In this document: positions 36,199-45,311 of the stretch, piece after piece
Position numbering within the stretch: position 1 is the stretch's first letter
How the letters are laid out: each line of letters starts with the position of its first letter
Assembly (NCBI GenBank): GCA_017483605.1
Contig: JAFUWG010000029.1
Location: 1 to 64,000 of the forward strand
Direction: 5' to 3'
DNA from: Bacteroidaceae bacterium
Lineage (GTDB): Bacteria; Bacteroidota; Bacteroidia; Bacteroidales; Bacteroidaceae
DNA: 64,000 bases
The notes under the pieces: model-generated
What the model was told of the DNA's origin: nothing
What the model saw: only the letters and a program-made list of their open reading frames with translations
Databases searched by the model: none
Program-made: the position numbers and the translations under genes

Positions 36199-36620
36199 CA
36201 ATAGAAGAAATACAGCAAGAGGTGGTCGAAGAGTTTGAAGGTTTCGACGACTGGATGGACAAGTATCAGATGCTCATCGACCTGGGCAGCGAGCAGGAGC
36301 CCCTGCCGGAGAAGTACAAAGTGGAAAGCAACCTCATTGATGGTTGCCAGAGCCGCGTGTGGCTGCAAGCCGACCTGACACCCGAAGGGAACATTCACTT
36401 TCAGGCAGAGAGTGATGCCCTCATCGTGAAGGGCATTGTGGCACTACTCATCCGTGTGCTGGACAACCACACGCCTGATGAGATTCTTTCTGCCGACCTC
36501 CACTTCATCGAAGACATCGGCCTGAAGGAACACCTCTCCCCCACTCGTAGCAATGGTCTGCTCGCCATGATGAAGCAGATGAAACTCTACGCAATGGCAT
36601 TCAAGGCAAAAACAGCATGA
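36195..36620 (+). CDS. sufE: SufE-like cysteine desulfuration protein
   Basis: A 141-residue SufE family protein (start MTIEEIQQEV, whose ATG overlaps the previous stop; another ATG is four codons upstream). SufE accepts persulfide sulfur from SufS through a conserved Cys, here in NLIDGCQSRVWLQ (about residue 57), for Fe-S cluster assembly. The C-terminal LSPTRSNGLLAMM is the usual family motif. No suf genes are adjacent. Its stop overlaps the start of the ABC exporter. Confidence 0.93.
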   Translation: MTIEEIQQEVVEEFEGFDDWMDKYQMLIDLGSEQEPLPEKYKVESNLIDGCQSRVWLQADLTPEGNIHFQAESDALIVKGIVALLIRVLDNHTPDEILSADLHFIEDIGLKEHLSPTRSNGLLAMMKQMKLYAMAFKAKTA

Positions 36621-38455
36621 AAGAATTTTTCCTTCAAATGGGCAAGTACTTTGCCCGCTACAAGAAATACATTGTCGGCACGTTCTTGATGAACATACTG
36701 GCAGCCTTGTTCAATGTGTTTTCGTTCTCCATTCTGCTGCCCATCTTGAACATTCTCTTCAAGGTGGACACGCAACGGTACGAGTTCATCGAATGGGGTT
36801 CGAAGGGTGTGGGCGACTTGCTGGAGGTGGTGAAGAACAACGGCTATTACTACTCGCAGTTGATGGTGGACACGTATGGTCCTGCCACCACATTGCTGAT
36901 GCTGGGTGTGATTCTTGCCACGCTCACCCTGTTCAAGACGGGCACCTACTTTGCTGGTTCTGCCATGCTGATGCCCCTGCGTACAGGCATTGTGCGTGAC
37001 ATTCGTGTGGACATCTACAAGAAGATTCTTTCGCTGCCGCTCTCTTTCTTCTCGGAGGAAAGGAAAGGCGATATTCTGGCACGTGTCAGCACGGATGTGA
37101 ACGAGATAGACAGCAGCATCACCTCGTCGCTCGACATGATCATCAAGAATCCTATCTTCATTCTGGTGTATGTAGGTACGATGTTCGCCATGAGTTGGCA
37201 ACTCACGTTGTTCACGCTGTTGGTTGTGCCGCTGTTGGCTGGTGGAATTGGTCGCATTGGCAAGAAACTGAAGCAGAAATCGCTCTTTGCCCAATCGAAA
37301 TGGAGCGACGGCATCAGCCAGATAGAGGAGACGTTGGGTGGACTCCGCATCATCAAGGCGTTCATCGCCGAGAAGAAGATGGAAGACCGCTTCAACAAGG
37401 TGAACAACGAGTATCGCAATGCCGCCATGCGGGTTGCCATCCGTCAGTCTGCTGCTCACCCTGTGAGTGAGTTTTTGGGCACGTGTATGATTGTGGTGGT
37501 CCTGTGGTTTGGCGGCTATCTGATTTTCTCGGGCAATAGCCCTATCAATGCCAACGACTTCATCTACTATCTGGTCATCCTGTACACCACCCTGCAACCC
37601 ATCAAAGACTTGTCTAAAGCGGGCTACAGCATCCAGAAGGGATTGGCTTCGATGGAACGTATCAACAAGATTCTTCATGCCGAAAACTACATCAAGGAAC
37701 TGCCTCAACCCGAACAGATTGAGGAACTGAAGACCTCCATCCAGATAGACCATGTGAGTTTTGCCTACACGGAGGGACGCACCATTTTGCACGACATCAA
37801 CATCACCATTCCAAAGGGAAAGACCATCGCCTTGGTGGGTCAGTCGGGGTCGGGAAAGAGCACATTGGTGGATTTGATTCCTCGCTACCACGATGTCACT
37901 TCTGGTGCCATCCTGATTGATGGCAAGGATGTGCGTAAACTCTCCATCCGTTCGCTTCGCAGTTTGATTGGCAATGTGAACCAGGAGGCGATTCTCTTCA
38001 ACGATACGGTATTTAACAACATTGCTTTCGGTGTGGACAACGCCACACAGGAGCAGGTGGAAGCGGCTGCCAGAATTGCCAATGCCCACGAGTTTATCAT
38101 GGAGATGGAGAATGGTTATCAGACGAATGTGGGAGACCGTGGCGGAAGGCTTTCAGGCGGGCAGCGTCAGCGTATCTCCATCGCTCGTGCCATTCTCAAG
38201 AATCCTCCTATTCTCATTCTTGACGAAGCCACCTCTGCCCTCGACACGGAGAGCGAACGGCTGGTGCAGGACGCATTGGAGAAACTGATGAAGTCGCGTA
38301 CCACCATCGCCATTGCCCACCGTTTGTCAACCATCAAGAACGCAGACGAAATCTATGTTCTTCACGAGGGTAAAATCGTAGAGCGTGGCACACACGAAGA
38401 GTTGATAGCCATGAACGGTTATTATAAAAAACTGAATGATATGCAGGCTTTGTAG
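36617..38455 (+). CDS. MsbA-like ABC exporter (fused permease and ATPase)
   Basis: A 612-residue half-transporter. The first ~340 residues form a six-helix ABC exporter membrane domain (NILAALFNVFSFSILLPIL, LIFSGNSPINANDFIYYLVI); the rest is the ATPase: Walker A VGQSGSGKST (about residue 408), Q-loop NVNQEAILF, signature RLSGGQRQRISIARA, Walker B ILILDEATSALD and the H-loop IAHRLSTI. It would work as a homodimer exporting lipid or drug substrates; lipid A flipping is plausible but unproven. ATGA-coupled to sufE; no clear operon logic. Confidence 0.93.
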   Translation: MKEFFLQMGKYFARYKKYIVGTFLMNILAALFNVFSFSILLPILNILFKVDTQRYEFIEWGSKGVGDLLEVVKNNGYYYSQLMVDTYGPATTLLMLGVILATLTLFKTGTYFAGSAMLMPLRTGIVRDIRVDIYKKILSLPLSFFSEERKGDILARVSTDVNEIDSSITSSLDMIIKNPIFILVYVGTMFAMSWQLTLFTLLVVPLLAGGIGRIGKKLKQKSLFAQSKWSDGISQIEETLGGLRIIKAFIAEKKMEDRFNKVNNEYRNAAMRVAIRQSAAHPVSEFLGTCMIVVVLWFGGYLIFSGNSPINANDFIYYLVILYTTLQPIKDLSKAGYSIQKGLASMERINKILHAENYIKELPQPEQIEELKTSIQIDHVSFAYTEGRTILHDINITIPKGKTIALVGQSGSGKSTLVDLIPRYHDVTSGAILIDGKDVRKLSIRSLRSLIGNVNQEAILFNDTVFNNIAFGVDNATQEQVEAAARIANAHEFIMEMENGYQTNVGDRGGRLSGGQRQRISIARAILKNPPILILDEATSALDTESERLVQDALEKLMKSRTTIAIAHRLSTIKNADEIYVLHEGKIVERGTHEELIAMNGYYKKLNDMQAL

Positions 38456-38477
38456 CGTCCGCATGGTGCTACAAAGC
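38447..38477. terminator. Hairpin between convergent ABC exporter and dprA genes
   Basis: Perfect 10-bp inverted repeat GCTTTGTAGC / GCTACAAAGC; the TAG inside the left arm is the exporter stop codon. No T-run follows on either strand, so intrinsic termination is uncertain. Confidence 0.45.
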
Positions 38478-38485
38478 CCCCTACT

Positions 38486-39622
38486 CTACCCTATTTTCCG
38501 CACCAACCTGTACCTTGCTCCGCCAAGAGCCTTGACGATGCCTTTCATTTCAAGGTCGAACAAAATCATACTGGCACGCGAGTAAGGGATGTTGGTGTCG
38601 AAAGCAATCTGATTGATGTGTTTGTCGTCCACCGTCTTCAAGGCGTTGACCAAGGCTTGTTCCTCATCGCTAAGGTCGGGGAACAAATCCTGTTGTACGG
38701 CTTGGGAACGTACCGCATCGTCGGCTGCACGATGCCAACCCAAAGCCTCCAGCATGTCTTCCGCACCCGTCAGGAGCGTTGCCTGATTCTCTCTGATCAG
38801 TTTGTTGCACCCGGCACTGTACTCGTCGTACACACGGCCAGGGAAGGCAAAAACATCGCGATTGTAACTATTAGACAGTTCGGCCGTGATGAGTGAACCA
38901 CCTTTCTTCGGACTCTCCACCACCACACAAGCATCACTCATGCCCGCCACAATGCGGTTGCGACGCACAAAATTCATCTTCTCCGGTCGAGTTTGCGTGG
39001 TGTATTCCGTCAGCAATCCCCCACCCTGATGAATCATGTCGGCAGCGGTTTGCCGATGCATGGAAGGATAGATATTGTCCAGCCCATGAGCCAGCACGGC
39101 AACCGTGTCGATGCCGTTATCCAGAGCGGCACGATGGGCACAGATGTCGATGCCGTATGCCAATCCGCTGACAATCAGCACGTCTGGGCAGAGCGTCTTC
39201 AGTTCGGCGACAAAATTGCGGCAGACCTCTCTGCCATATTCCGAACATTTCCGTGTGCCCACCACATTGATGACGTGCTGACGATTGAGGTCGGCATCGC
39301 CATAGTTGAACAGCACCAAAGGGGCGTCTTCGCACTCTTTGAGCCGCTGTGGATAGGCATCGTCGTTCAGCGTCAGAACCTTCAGCCGTTTTTTCTCCAC
39401 AAACTCCATCTCCTGCTCCGCCTCCTGCGTGGCATCCTCCACGTGGGAAAGTGCCTCCACCAGACGTGGGCTGGCATCGGGAATGACACTCACGATGTCC
39501 TTCCGATGGGCAAATACCTCACTGGCCGAACCCAGAGCGTCATACAGCGTTCGGGCATTCAGCAGACTCAAGCCTTTCAGTTTCGTCAGGGCAATCGCAC
39601 AGATGAGTTCTTGGGTGTTCAC
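38486..39622 (-). CDS. dprA: DNA processing protein DprA
   Basis: A 378-residue Smf/DprA protein, which binds incoming single-stranded DNA and loads RecA during transformation. The N-terminal helical domain is followed by the extended Rossmann fold with VVGTRKCSEYGR, VSGLAYGIDICAHRAALD, TVAVLAHGLDNIYP and FVRRNRIVAGMSDACVVVES. A C-terminal winged-helix region (from about 310) is present. The start overlaps the thioesterase stop by four bases, so they are co-transcribed from the promoter at 40059-40090. Confidence 0.95.
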   Translation of the reverse strand: MNTQELICAIALTKLKGLSLLNARTLYDALGSASEVFAHRKDIVSVIPDASPRLVEALSHVEDATQEAEQEMEFVEKKRLKVLTLNDDAYPQRLKECEDAPLVLFNYGDADLNRQHVINVVGTRKCSEYGREVCRNFVAELKTLCPDVLIVSGLAYGIDICAHRAALDNGIDTVAVLAHGLDNIYPSMHRQTAADMIHQGGGLLTEYTTQTRPEKMNFVRRNRIVAGMSDACVVVESPKKGGSLITAELSNSYNRDVFAFPGRVYDEYSAGCNKLIRENQATLLTGAEDMLEALGWHRAADDAVRSQAVQQDLFPDLSDEEQALVNALKTVDDKHINQIAFDTNIPYSRASMILFDLEMKGIVKALGGARYRLVRKIG

Positions 39623-40026
39623 TGGGCAATGAAAGGGGCAAATTTTTCGTTCAATTCAGCACTCTCAGACAGGCGGCCGTTCACCAGGCACACCGAATCC
39701 ACCTGGGCACGGATGCAGAGTTTCTCATCTGGCAGGCGGAAGATGTCCTGCATGAAGATGTACCGCACTCCATCCTTCTTAATCCACAACCGGCTCACAT
39801 ATTCGTCGCCGCTCTTCAAGGGCACCTTGAACTGCATGGTCAAGCGAGCCACCACCGCATCCGTTCCCTGCTCATGCAGCCGGGCGAAACTGATGTCGTG
39901 AGCCAGCAAAAACTCATGGCGGCAATGCTCCAGATAATGCTGATAGTTCGCGTTGTTCACAATTCCCTGAAGGTCGCACTCATAGTCGCGCACCTTATCC
40001 TTCAATTCAAAAATGTAATTTGCCAT
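39619..40026 (-). CDS. Acyl-CoA thioesterase, YbgC/4HBT hotdog family
   Basis: A 135-residue single hotdog-fold protein (start MANYIFELKDKVRDYECDLQ). The active-site Asp-type motif is YECDLQGIVNNANYQHYLEH, similar to YbgC/FcbC thioesterases (which usually read RxxDxDxxGHVNN), so the substrate is likely a short or medium acyl thioester. It has an exact-consensus promoter and overlaps dprA, so it is the first gene of that pair. Confidence 0.9.
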   Translation of the reverse strand: MANYIFELKDKVRDYECDLQGIVNNANYQHYLEHCRHEFLLAHDISFARLHEQGTDAVVARLTMQFKVPLKSGDEYVSRLWIKKDGVRYIFMQDIFRLPDEKLCIRAQVDSVCLVNGRLSESAELNEKFAPFIAQ

Positions 40027-40058
40027 ATCAATCCTATTCTCTCTTTCATTCCTTTTTG

Positions 40059-40090
40059 CAAAGGTAGCCCTTTTCTCCGAATATAGCAAA
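40059..40090 (-). promoter_or_regulatory. Promoter of the thioesterase-dprA operon
   Basis: Minus strand: TTTG at 40087-40090, a 20-bp spacer and TACCTTTG at 40059-40066, an exact consensus. Confidence 0.85.
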
Positions 40091-40175
40091 TCTTACACCC
40101 TTTTTATTCACACAAAGGGCGTGCGGGAGGGTAAAAACACCATCCGGGGACGAATCGGGGTGTCCCCTATGAGTG

Positions 40176-40314
40176 CAATTTTGTCGCCCCTAAAACGGCG
40201 TGCCGTACACGTCGAAAGTGGTCTGAGTCAGACCGCTGAAGTGGTGTGACTCAGACCACCCGGGCGGTGTGACTCACACCACTTGAGAGGCATCGGGCGT
40301 GTCATTTTGTCCTA
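40176..40314 (-). repeat. Dispersed 3'-end palindromic element, copy C
   Basis: A 139-bp element oriented like the upstream gene (minus). It starts TAGGACAAAATGACAC, with TAG being the stop of the EEP-family gene, and ends GACAAAATTG. Core at 40216-40284 with modules GGTCTGAGTCAGACC, GGTGTGACTCAGACC and GGTGTGACTCACACC at a 23-bp period. Same length as copy B; one turn of each module has exchanged pairs (C..G for G..C), keeping the palindromes. Confidence 0.9.
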
Positions 40315-41364
40315 TTGCGGGGTGGAAGGAAGGAGGTTAAAGCGTGTCATGATGGGGAGATGGTCGCTGACGCCTCCTTTGTAGATGGGACCGAGGTAGG
40401 TGCGGCGGGGTTTGATGTCGCCATGGGTGGGGTCGGGCTCGATGAGGAAGGGGAGGGAGAGGATGCGAGAGAGGGTGGGGGAAAGGGTGGTGGTGTGGGT
40501 GAGAATATGGTCGAGGGTGGACCACTCGCCTTGATATTTGTAGGTGCCTGGCTTGAGGCGGGCGGTTTGGTCTTTCAAGGGGAGATGACGGGTGAGGGCT
40601 TTGAGTTGAGGGGAGCGGGAGTCGGCGTTGAAATCGCCCATGAGGATGAGGTTGGGATGCTGTCTGCAAGCGAGGACGGAATCGAGGTTTTCTTGCAGCA
40701 GGGCAACCACTTTCATGCTGCGTCGCTGGGCTTCTGCTCCGCCTCGTTTGGAGGGGAGATGGAGGACATAGACATCCAGCGTGTCGCCACTTGCGATGGT
40801 GCCGGCAACGTGCAGGATGTCGCGGGTGGGGTGTTCAGGAATGTGCGGCTTTATGTGCTGAGTATCAACGGGATGAAAGGTGAACGGGGAATAGAGTAGG
40901 GCGACATCGATGCCACGTTCGTCGTCGGAATGGGTCATGATGTAATGATAGCCCAAATTGACGAGTGGGGTGCGACGGGTCAGGTATTCCATCACGGTGT
41001 CGTTTTCCACTTCGCAAAGGCCGACCAGGTCGATAGGTCTGTCCTCGTCTGCTGCAGCAATGACTTTGGCGACGTTTTTGAGTTTTTTGAACAGTCGTCC
41101 TTTCGTCCAGTGGTGGTCGCCTTCAGCACAAAACTCAAGGTCGTTTTTGCCTTCGTCGTGGATGGTGTCGAAGGCGTTTTCGATGTTGTAGGAAAGGACG
41201 GTGAAGGGGTGTTGGGCATTGGCGTCGGCTGCTCTTATCAAGCATGAAAAGAAGATGATGAAACACAAAGATGGGAAAGAAATAAAAGATGCCATTCGGG
41301 ATGTTGGCCAACGATGCACTGGCCTATCTTTTATCTCTTTCCCACCTTTATTTAAAATAGTCAT
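40312..41364 (-). CDS. Secreted endonuclease/exonuclease/phosphatase family protein
   Basis: A 350-residue EEP-superfamily protein. A hydrophobic signal segment (MASFISFPSLCFIIFFSC) begins at residue 24, so ATG 41295 is an alternative start; cleavage is near ADANA. Catalytic motifs: LSYNIEN (Asn), GLCEVEND (metal-binding Glu), VLHLPSKRGG, LMGDFNADS (Asp, Asn) and GGVSDHLPIM (Asp-His). Secreted Bacteroidetes members may act on nucleic acids or phosphorylated sugars; the substrate is unknown. It follows polA by 12 bp on the same strand. Element copy C begins at its stop codon. Confidence 0.88.
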   Translation of the reverse strand: MTILNKGGKEIKDRPVHRWPTSRMASFISFPSLCFIIFFSCLIRAADANAQHPFTVLSYNIENAFDTIHDEGKNDLEFCAEGDHHWTKGRLFKKLKNVAKVIAAADEDRPIDLVGLCEVENDTVMEYLTRRTPLVNLGYHYIMTHSDDERGIDVALLYSPFTFHPVDTQHIKPHIPEHPTRDILHVAGTIASGDTLDVYVLHLPSKRGGAEAQRRSMKVVALLQENLDSVLACRQHPNLILMGDFNADSRSPQLKALTRHLPLKDQTARLKPGTYKYQGEWSTLDHILTHTTTLSPTLSRILSLPFLIEPDPTHGDIKPRRTYLGPIYKGGVSDHLPIMTRFNLLPSTPQ

Positions 41365-41376
41365 CGCCCCCGAATC

Positions 41377-44250
41377 TTAGTGTGCTTCGAGCCAATTGCT
41401 GCCCCATCCGCAGTCGGCATAGAGTGGGACGGAGAGTTTGATGGCATTCTGCATCTCATTGATAACCAGTTCTTGAAGCCGTTCTTTCTCTTCGGGCACA
41501 ACGGAGAAGTTGAGTTCGTCGTGCACCTGCAGAATCATCTTCGACTTCAAGCCCTGCTCTCTCATCTTTTGGTCGATATGAATCATTGCCACCTTGATGA
41601 TGTCGGCAGCCGTTCCCTGGATGGGGGCATTGATGGCGTTGCGTTCGGCATAACCTCTGACGACGGCATTGCGGGAGTTGATGTCGGGCAGTTGGCAACG
41701 ACGTCCGAACAGCGTCTCTGTGTAGCCCTTTTGGCGTGCCTGTTCGATGCTTCTGTCCATGTAGGCTTTCACACCAGGATAGGTGGTGAAATAGTCGTCG
41801 ATGAGTTGTTTTGCCTCGCTTCGGCTCACCTCCATTCGCTCTGCCAATCCGAAGGCGGAAATGCCGTAGATGATGCCGAAATTGGCAGTTTTTGCCTTGC
41901 GTCGCATGTCGCTGGTCACGTCGTGGATATCCACTTTGAAGATTTTGGCGGCGGTGGCTTGATGGATGTCGTGACCGCTATTGAAGTCCTCCACCATGTT
42001 GTGGTCTTGGCTGAGATGTGCCATCAGTCGCAGTTCTATCTGGCTGTAGTCGGCAGAGAAAAACTCCTCTCCTTCGTCGGGGATGAACGCCTTACGCACC
42101 TCCTTGCCGTTCTCGTCGCGGATGGGGATGTTCTGCAGGTTGGGGTTGCTGGAAGAGAGGCGGCCCGTGGCGGTCACCGCTTGATTGTAAGATGTGTGGA
42201 TATGCCCTGTGCGGGGGTTGACCAGTTGGGGTAGGGCATCGATGTAGGTGCTGAGCAGTTTCTTGTAGCCGCGATAATCGAGAATCTTCTCCACCACAGG
42301 GTGTTTGCTCTTCAGGGCAAGCAACGTTGCCTCGTCGGTCACATACTGCCCCGTTTTGGTCTTCTTGGGCTTGGAGTCGATTTTGAGTTGGTCGAAGAGC
42401 AATTCGCCAATCTGCTTGGGCGAACTGATGTTCAGTTCCTGCCCTGCCACCTCGCGGATTTCCTGCTCGATGGCGTCCATGCGTTCGGTGAAGATGCGTG
42501 AGGTCTCTGCCAGCGAGTCGCGGTCGATGCGGGCACCGTTCATCTCCATGCGTGCCAGCACGGGGACAAGGGGCATTTCCACGTCGTCGAAAAGTTGGAA
42601 GAGCCCTTTTTCGTGCAGTTCCTTTTCGAGCAGATTTTTGAGTTTGAGGGTCACATCAGCGTCTTCAGCCGCATACTCATACACGTCTTTCGGGTCTAAC
42701 TCTCGCATGGATCTCTGTTTCTTGCCAGAGCCAATCAAGGCATCGATATGGATGGTTCGGTATTGCAAATAGACCTCAGCCAGATAATCCATGTTGTGGC
42801 GAAGTTCGGGTGCGAGGATGTAGTGGGCAATCATGGTGTCGAACATCTTGCCTTCGAGGTGGATGCCATAGTTGGCGAGCACCATCATGTCGTATTTGAT
42901 GTTCTGACCAATTTTCAAAATTTTCTCTGATTCGTAGATGGCCTTGAACGTGTTAACAATTTTTAAGGCTTTCTCAAAATCTTCGCCCGACCATCCTCCA
43001 TGGCTCGGCACAGGAACGTAAAATGCCTCTCCTTCTTGCACGGCGAAACTCAAACCGACCAATTTGGCAGAAACGGCATCCACTGAAGTGGTTTCTGTAT
43101 CTAAACTGACAAAATCGAAAGTCAACAATTTTGCAGCCAATTTCCCCATTTCTTCCTCCGAATCAATAAGTTGGTAATCGTGAGGCGTGGTGCTCAAGTC
43201 GCTGAGATTTGAAAAAAATAGGTCGCCTTGTCCCTCGGCTGGAGATTTTGGCTCTTTTTTTGCCTCAGAAACGGGTGTTTGAGATGCCGGAGTGGGATTT
43301 CCGAACAAGTCACCACTGAAAAGGTCGGGTTGCTTAGGTTGGGTTGTTGTTTTGTTGGCAGTAGGGTAGGGGGAGGTGGGCTCGCCACCGAAAACTCGCT
43401 TCAGCAACGTGCGGAACTCCAGACGCTCAAAAATCTCTTTCAAGGCCTCTTCGTCGATGGGTTCCCGTTTAAGGCTTTCGAGGTCGAGGGTCACAGGAAC
43501 GTCTGTCCTGATTTCAGCGAGGAACTTGGACATTTTGATGTCCTCTACGTGCTCTTCCACCTTCTTCTTCATCGCCCCTTTCAGTTGCTCGGTATTGGCA
43601 AGCAGATTCTCGATGTTGCCAAATTCGTTGATGAGTTTCACGGCTGTCTTCTCTCCCACACCCGGACAGCCAGGGTAGTTGTCTGATGAGTCGCCCATCA
43701 AACCCAACAGATCGATGACTTGAGACACCTGGCTAATGCCATATTTCGCCAACACCTCTTTTTCGCCCAAGATGTCGAAGCCACCGTCAAACCGTGGTTT
43801 GTACATCTTCACGTTCTTGCCCACCAACTGCCCATAGTCCTTGTCGGGGGTTATCATATAGGTGTCAATTTCCCCGATGGATTCGCTCTGTTTTGCTAAA
43901 GTGCCGATGACATCGTCTGCCTCATATCCTGGCACTTCAATCACGGGTATGCGATAGGCTTTCAACACATCTTTTATAATAGGCACCGCAAAACGGATGC
44001 CTTCGGGAGTTTCCTCTCGTTGGGCTTTGTACGCAGGAAATGCTTCGTGACGGAACGTAGGACCATGAGGGTCGAACGCCACACCGATATACTCGGGATT
44101 CTCTTTGTTCAGAATCTCTTCGAGGGTATTGACAAAACCCAGCACCGCCGATGTGTTTTCACCTTTGCTGTTGATGCGTGGGTTCTTGATGAAGCCATAG
44201 TAAGCCCGATAAATCAATGCGTAAGCATCGAGAAGAAACAGTTTTTTCAT
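41377..44250 (-). CDS. polA: DNA polymerase I
   Basis: A 957-residue family A polymerase for Okazaki fragment processing and repair (start MKKLFLLDAYALIYRAYYGF; the frame continues upstream into the divergent promoter). Residues 1-~290 form the 5' nuclease domain. The 3'-5' exonuclease motif FVSLDTETTSVD near residue 381 keeps the DxE pair, so proofreading is likely active. Polymerase motifs A (SADYSQIELRLMAHL, about 730), B (RRKAKTANFGIIYG, about 783) and C (VHDELNF, about 913) are intact. A Pro/Ser/Thr/Lys-rich linker near 315-365 is longer than in E. coli. Confidence 0.97.
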   Translation of the reverse strand: MKKLFLLDAYALIYRAYYGFIKNPRINSKGENTSAVLGFVNTLEEILNKENPEYIGVAFDPHGPTFRHEAFPAYKAQREETPEGIRFAVPIIKDVLKAYRIPVIEVPGYEADDVIGTLAKQSESIGEIDTYMITPDKDYGQLVGKNVKMYKPRFDGGFDILGEKEVLAKYGISQVSQVIDLLGLMGDSSDNYPGCPGVGEKTAVKLINEFGNIENLLANTEQLKGAMKKKVEEHVEDIKMSKFLAEIRTDVPVTLDLESLKREPIDEEALKEIFERLEFRTLLKRVFGGEPTSPYPTANKTTTQPKQPDLFSGDLFGNPTPASQTPVSEAKKEPKSPAEGQGDLFFSNLSDLSTTPHDYQLIDSEEEMGKLAAKLLTFDFVSLDTETTSVDAVSAKLVGLSFAVQEGEAFYVPVPSHGGWSGEDFEKALKIVNTFKAIYESEKILKIGQNIKYDMMVLANYGIHLEGKMFDTMIAHYILAPELRHNMDYLAEVYLQYRTIHIDALIGSGKKQRSMRELDPKDVYEYAAEDADVTLKLKNLLEKELHEKGLFQLFDDVEMPLVPVLARMEMNGARIDRDSLAETSRIFTERMDAIEQEIREVAGQELNISSPKQIGELLFDQLKIDSKPKKTKTGQYVTDEATLLALKSKHPVVEKILDYRGYKKLLSTYIDALPQLVNPRTGHIHTSYNQAVTATGRLSSSNPNLQNIPIRDENGKEVRKAFIPDEGEEFFSADYSQIELRLMAHLSQDHNMVEDFNSGHDIHQATAAKIFKVDIHDVTSDMRRKAKTANFGIIYGISAFGLAERMEVSRSEAKQLIDDYFTTYPGVKAYMDRSIEQARQKGYTETLFGRRCQLPDINSRNAVVRGYAERNAINAPIQGTAADIIKVAMIHIDQKMREQGLKSKMILQVHDELNFSVVPEEKERLQELVINEMQNAIKLSVPLYADCGWGSNWLEAH

Positions 44251-44327
44251 GTCTTTTTGGATTTTGTGTGTAAACTTACGAAAAATATTTGAAAAAAGCA
44301 GTATCTTTGCATTCGAATTTTCAAAAT

Positions 44328-45305
44328 ATGGACGCATTACAGCAAATACGCAAACCGATTGATGTAGAAATGACTCGCTATAAGCAAGTCTTTGATTCTT
44401 ATCTTCAGCACTCCAATCCTATCTTGCAGGAAGTGTTGGGCAAGATTGCTCGCCGAAGAGGGAAGATGATGCGTCCTATGCTCACGCTTCTCACTGCTAA
44501 AATGCTGTCTGGAGAAGCCAATGACAACGCCATTTATACTGCTGCAACCTTCGAGTTTTTCCACACCGCCAGCCTTGTGCATGATGACATTGTGGATGAG
44601 AGCGAGGAGCGTCGTGGTCAGCAGTCGGTCAATGACGCATACGGCAATCAAGTGGCGGTGTTGGTGGGCGATTTCATCTTGGCTAATGCGCTGCTTTGTG
44701 CTGCTAAGACTAAAAGTTCTCGATTGATTGAAATTGTTTCCATTGCGGCACAGAATCTTGCCAGCGGTGAACTGCTCCAGTTGAACAATGTACAGAACAC
44801 CGACATCAACGAAGAGGTATATTTCGACATCATTCGCAACAAAACTGCCGCTCTCTTTGCTGCTTGTGCAGAGGGTGGGGCAATGTCCACTTCTGCCGAT
44901 GAAATGGACATAAATGTCATGAGAACCTTCGGTGAATACTTAGGCATTTGCTTTCAAATTCGCGATGACATTTTTGACTATCACCACGATGCCTCTGTAG
45001 GGAAACCGACAGGCAATGACATGAAGGAAGGCAAATTGACACTTCCACTTATTCATGCATTACTCGCAACGAACAACGAAGAGATGCTGACGCTTGCCCG
45101 GAAGGTGAAAGCACGGAGCGTGACACAAGATGAGGTCATCATTTTGGTCGATTTCACCAAGGAAAATGGCGGTATGGAATATGCTGTCGAAGTGATGGAA
45201 GATTATGCCCAAAAAGCAAAGAGCCTGCTTGACCGTTACCCTTCGTCCGATGCCAAGCAAGCCCTTTTCGCTTATGTTGACTTTGTCATTGACCGTCAAC
45301 TGTAG
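44328..45305 (+). CDS. Polyprenyl (trans-isoprenyl) diphosphate synthase
   Basis: A 325-residue all-helical prenyltransferase (start MDALQQIRKPIDVEMTRYKQ; the frame extends 13 codons upstream into the promoter). First Asp-rich motif LVHDDIVDESEERRG, second FQIRDDIFDYHHD, and basic residues in GKIARRRGKMMRPML. Chain length is not evident; the residue arrangement fits a medium or long-chain enzyme (octaprenyl-like) for menaquinone side chains. A TATCTTTG -7 box is at 44302-44309. It converges on deoC with only 6 bp between stops. Confidence 0.92.
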   Translation: MDALQQIRKPIDVEMTRYKQVFDSYLQHSNPILQEVLGKIARRRGKMMRPMLTLLTAKMLSGEANDNAIYTAATFEFFHTASLVHDDIVDESEERRGQQSVNDAYGNQVAVLVGDFILANALLCAAKTKSSRLIEIVSIAAQNLASGELLQLNNVQNTDINEEVYFDIIRNKTAALFAACAEGGAMSTSADEMDINVMRTFGEYLGICFQIRDDIFDYHHDASVGKPTGNDMKEGKLTLPLIHALLATNNEEMLTLARKVKARSVTQDEVIILVDFTKENGGMEYAVEVMEDYAQKAKSLLDRYPSSDAKQALFAYVDFVIDRQL

Positions 45306-45311
45306 ATGTTT

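Noticed and set aside
35020-36201. 393-codon open frame on the minus strand
   Set aside because: Covers the M28-type lipoprotein gene on the opposite strand and both promoters; no recognisable domain.
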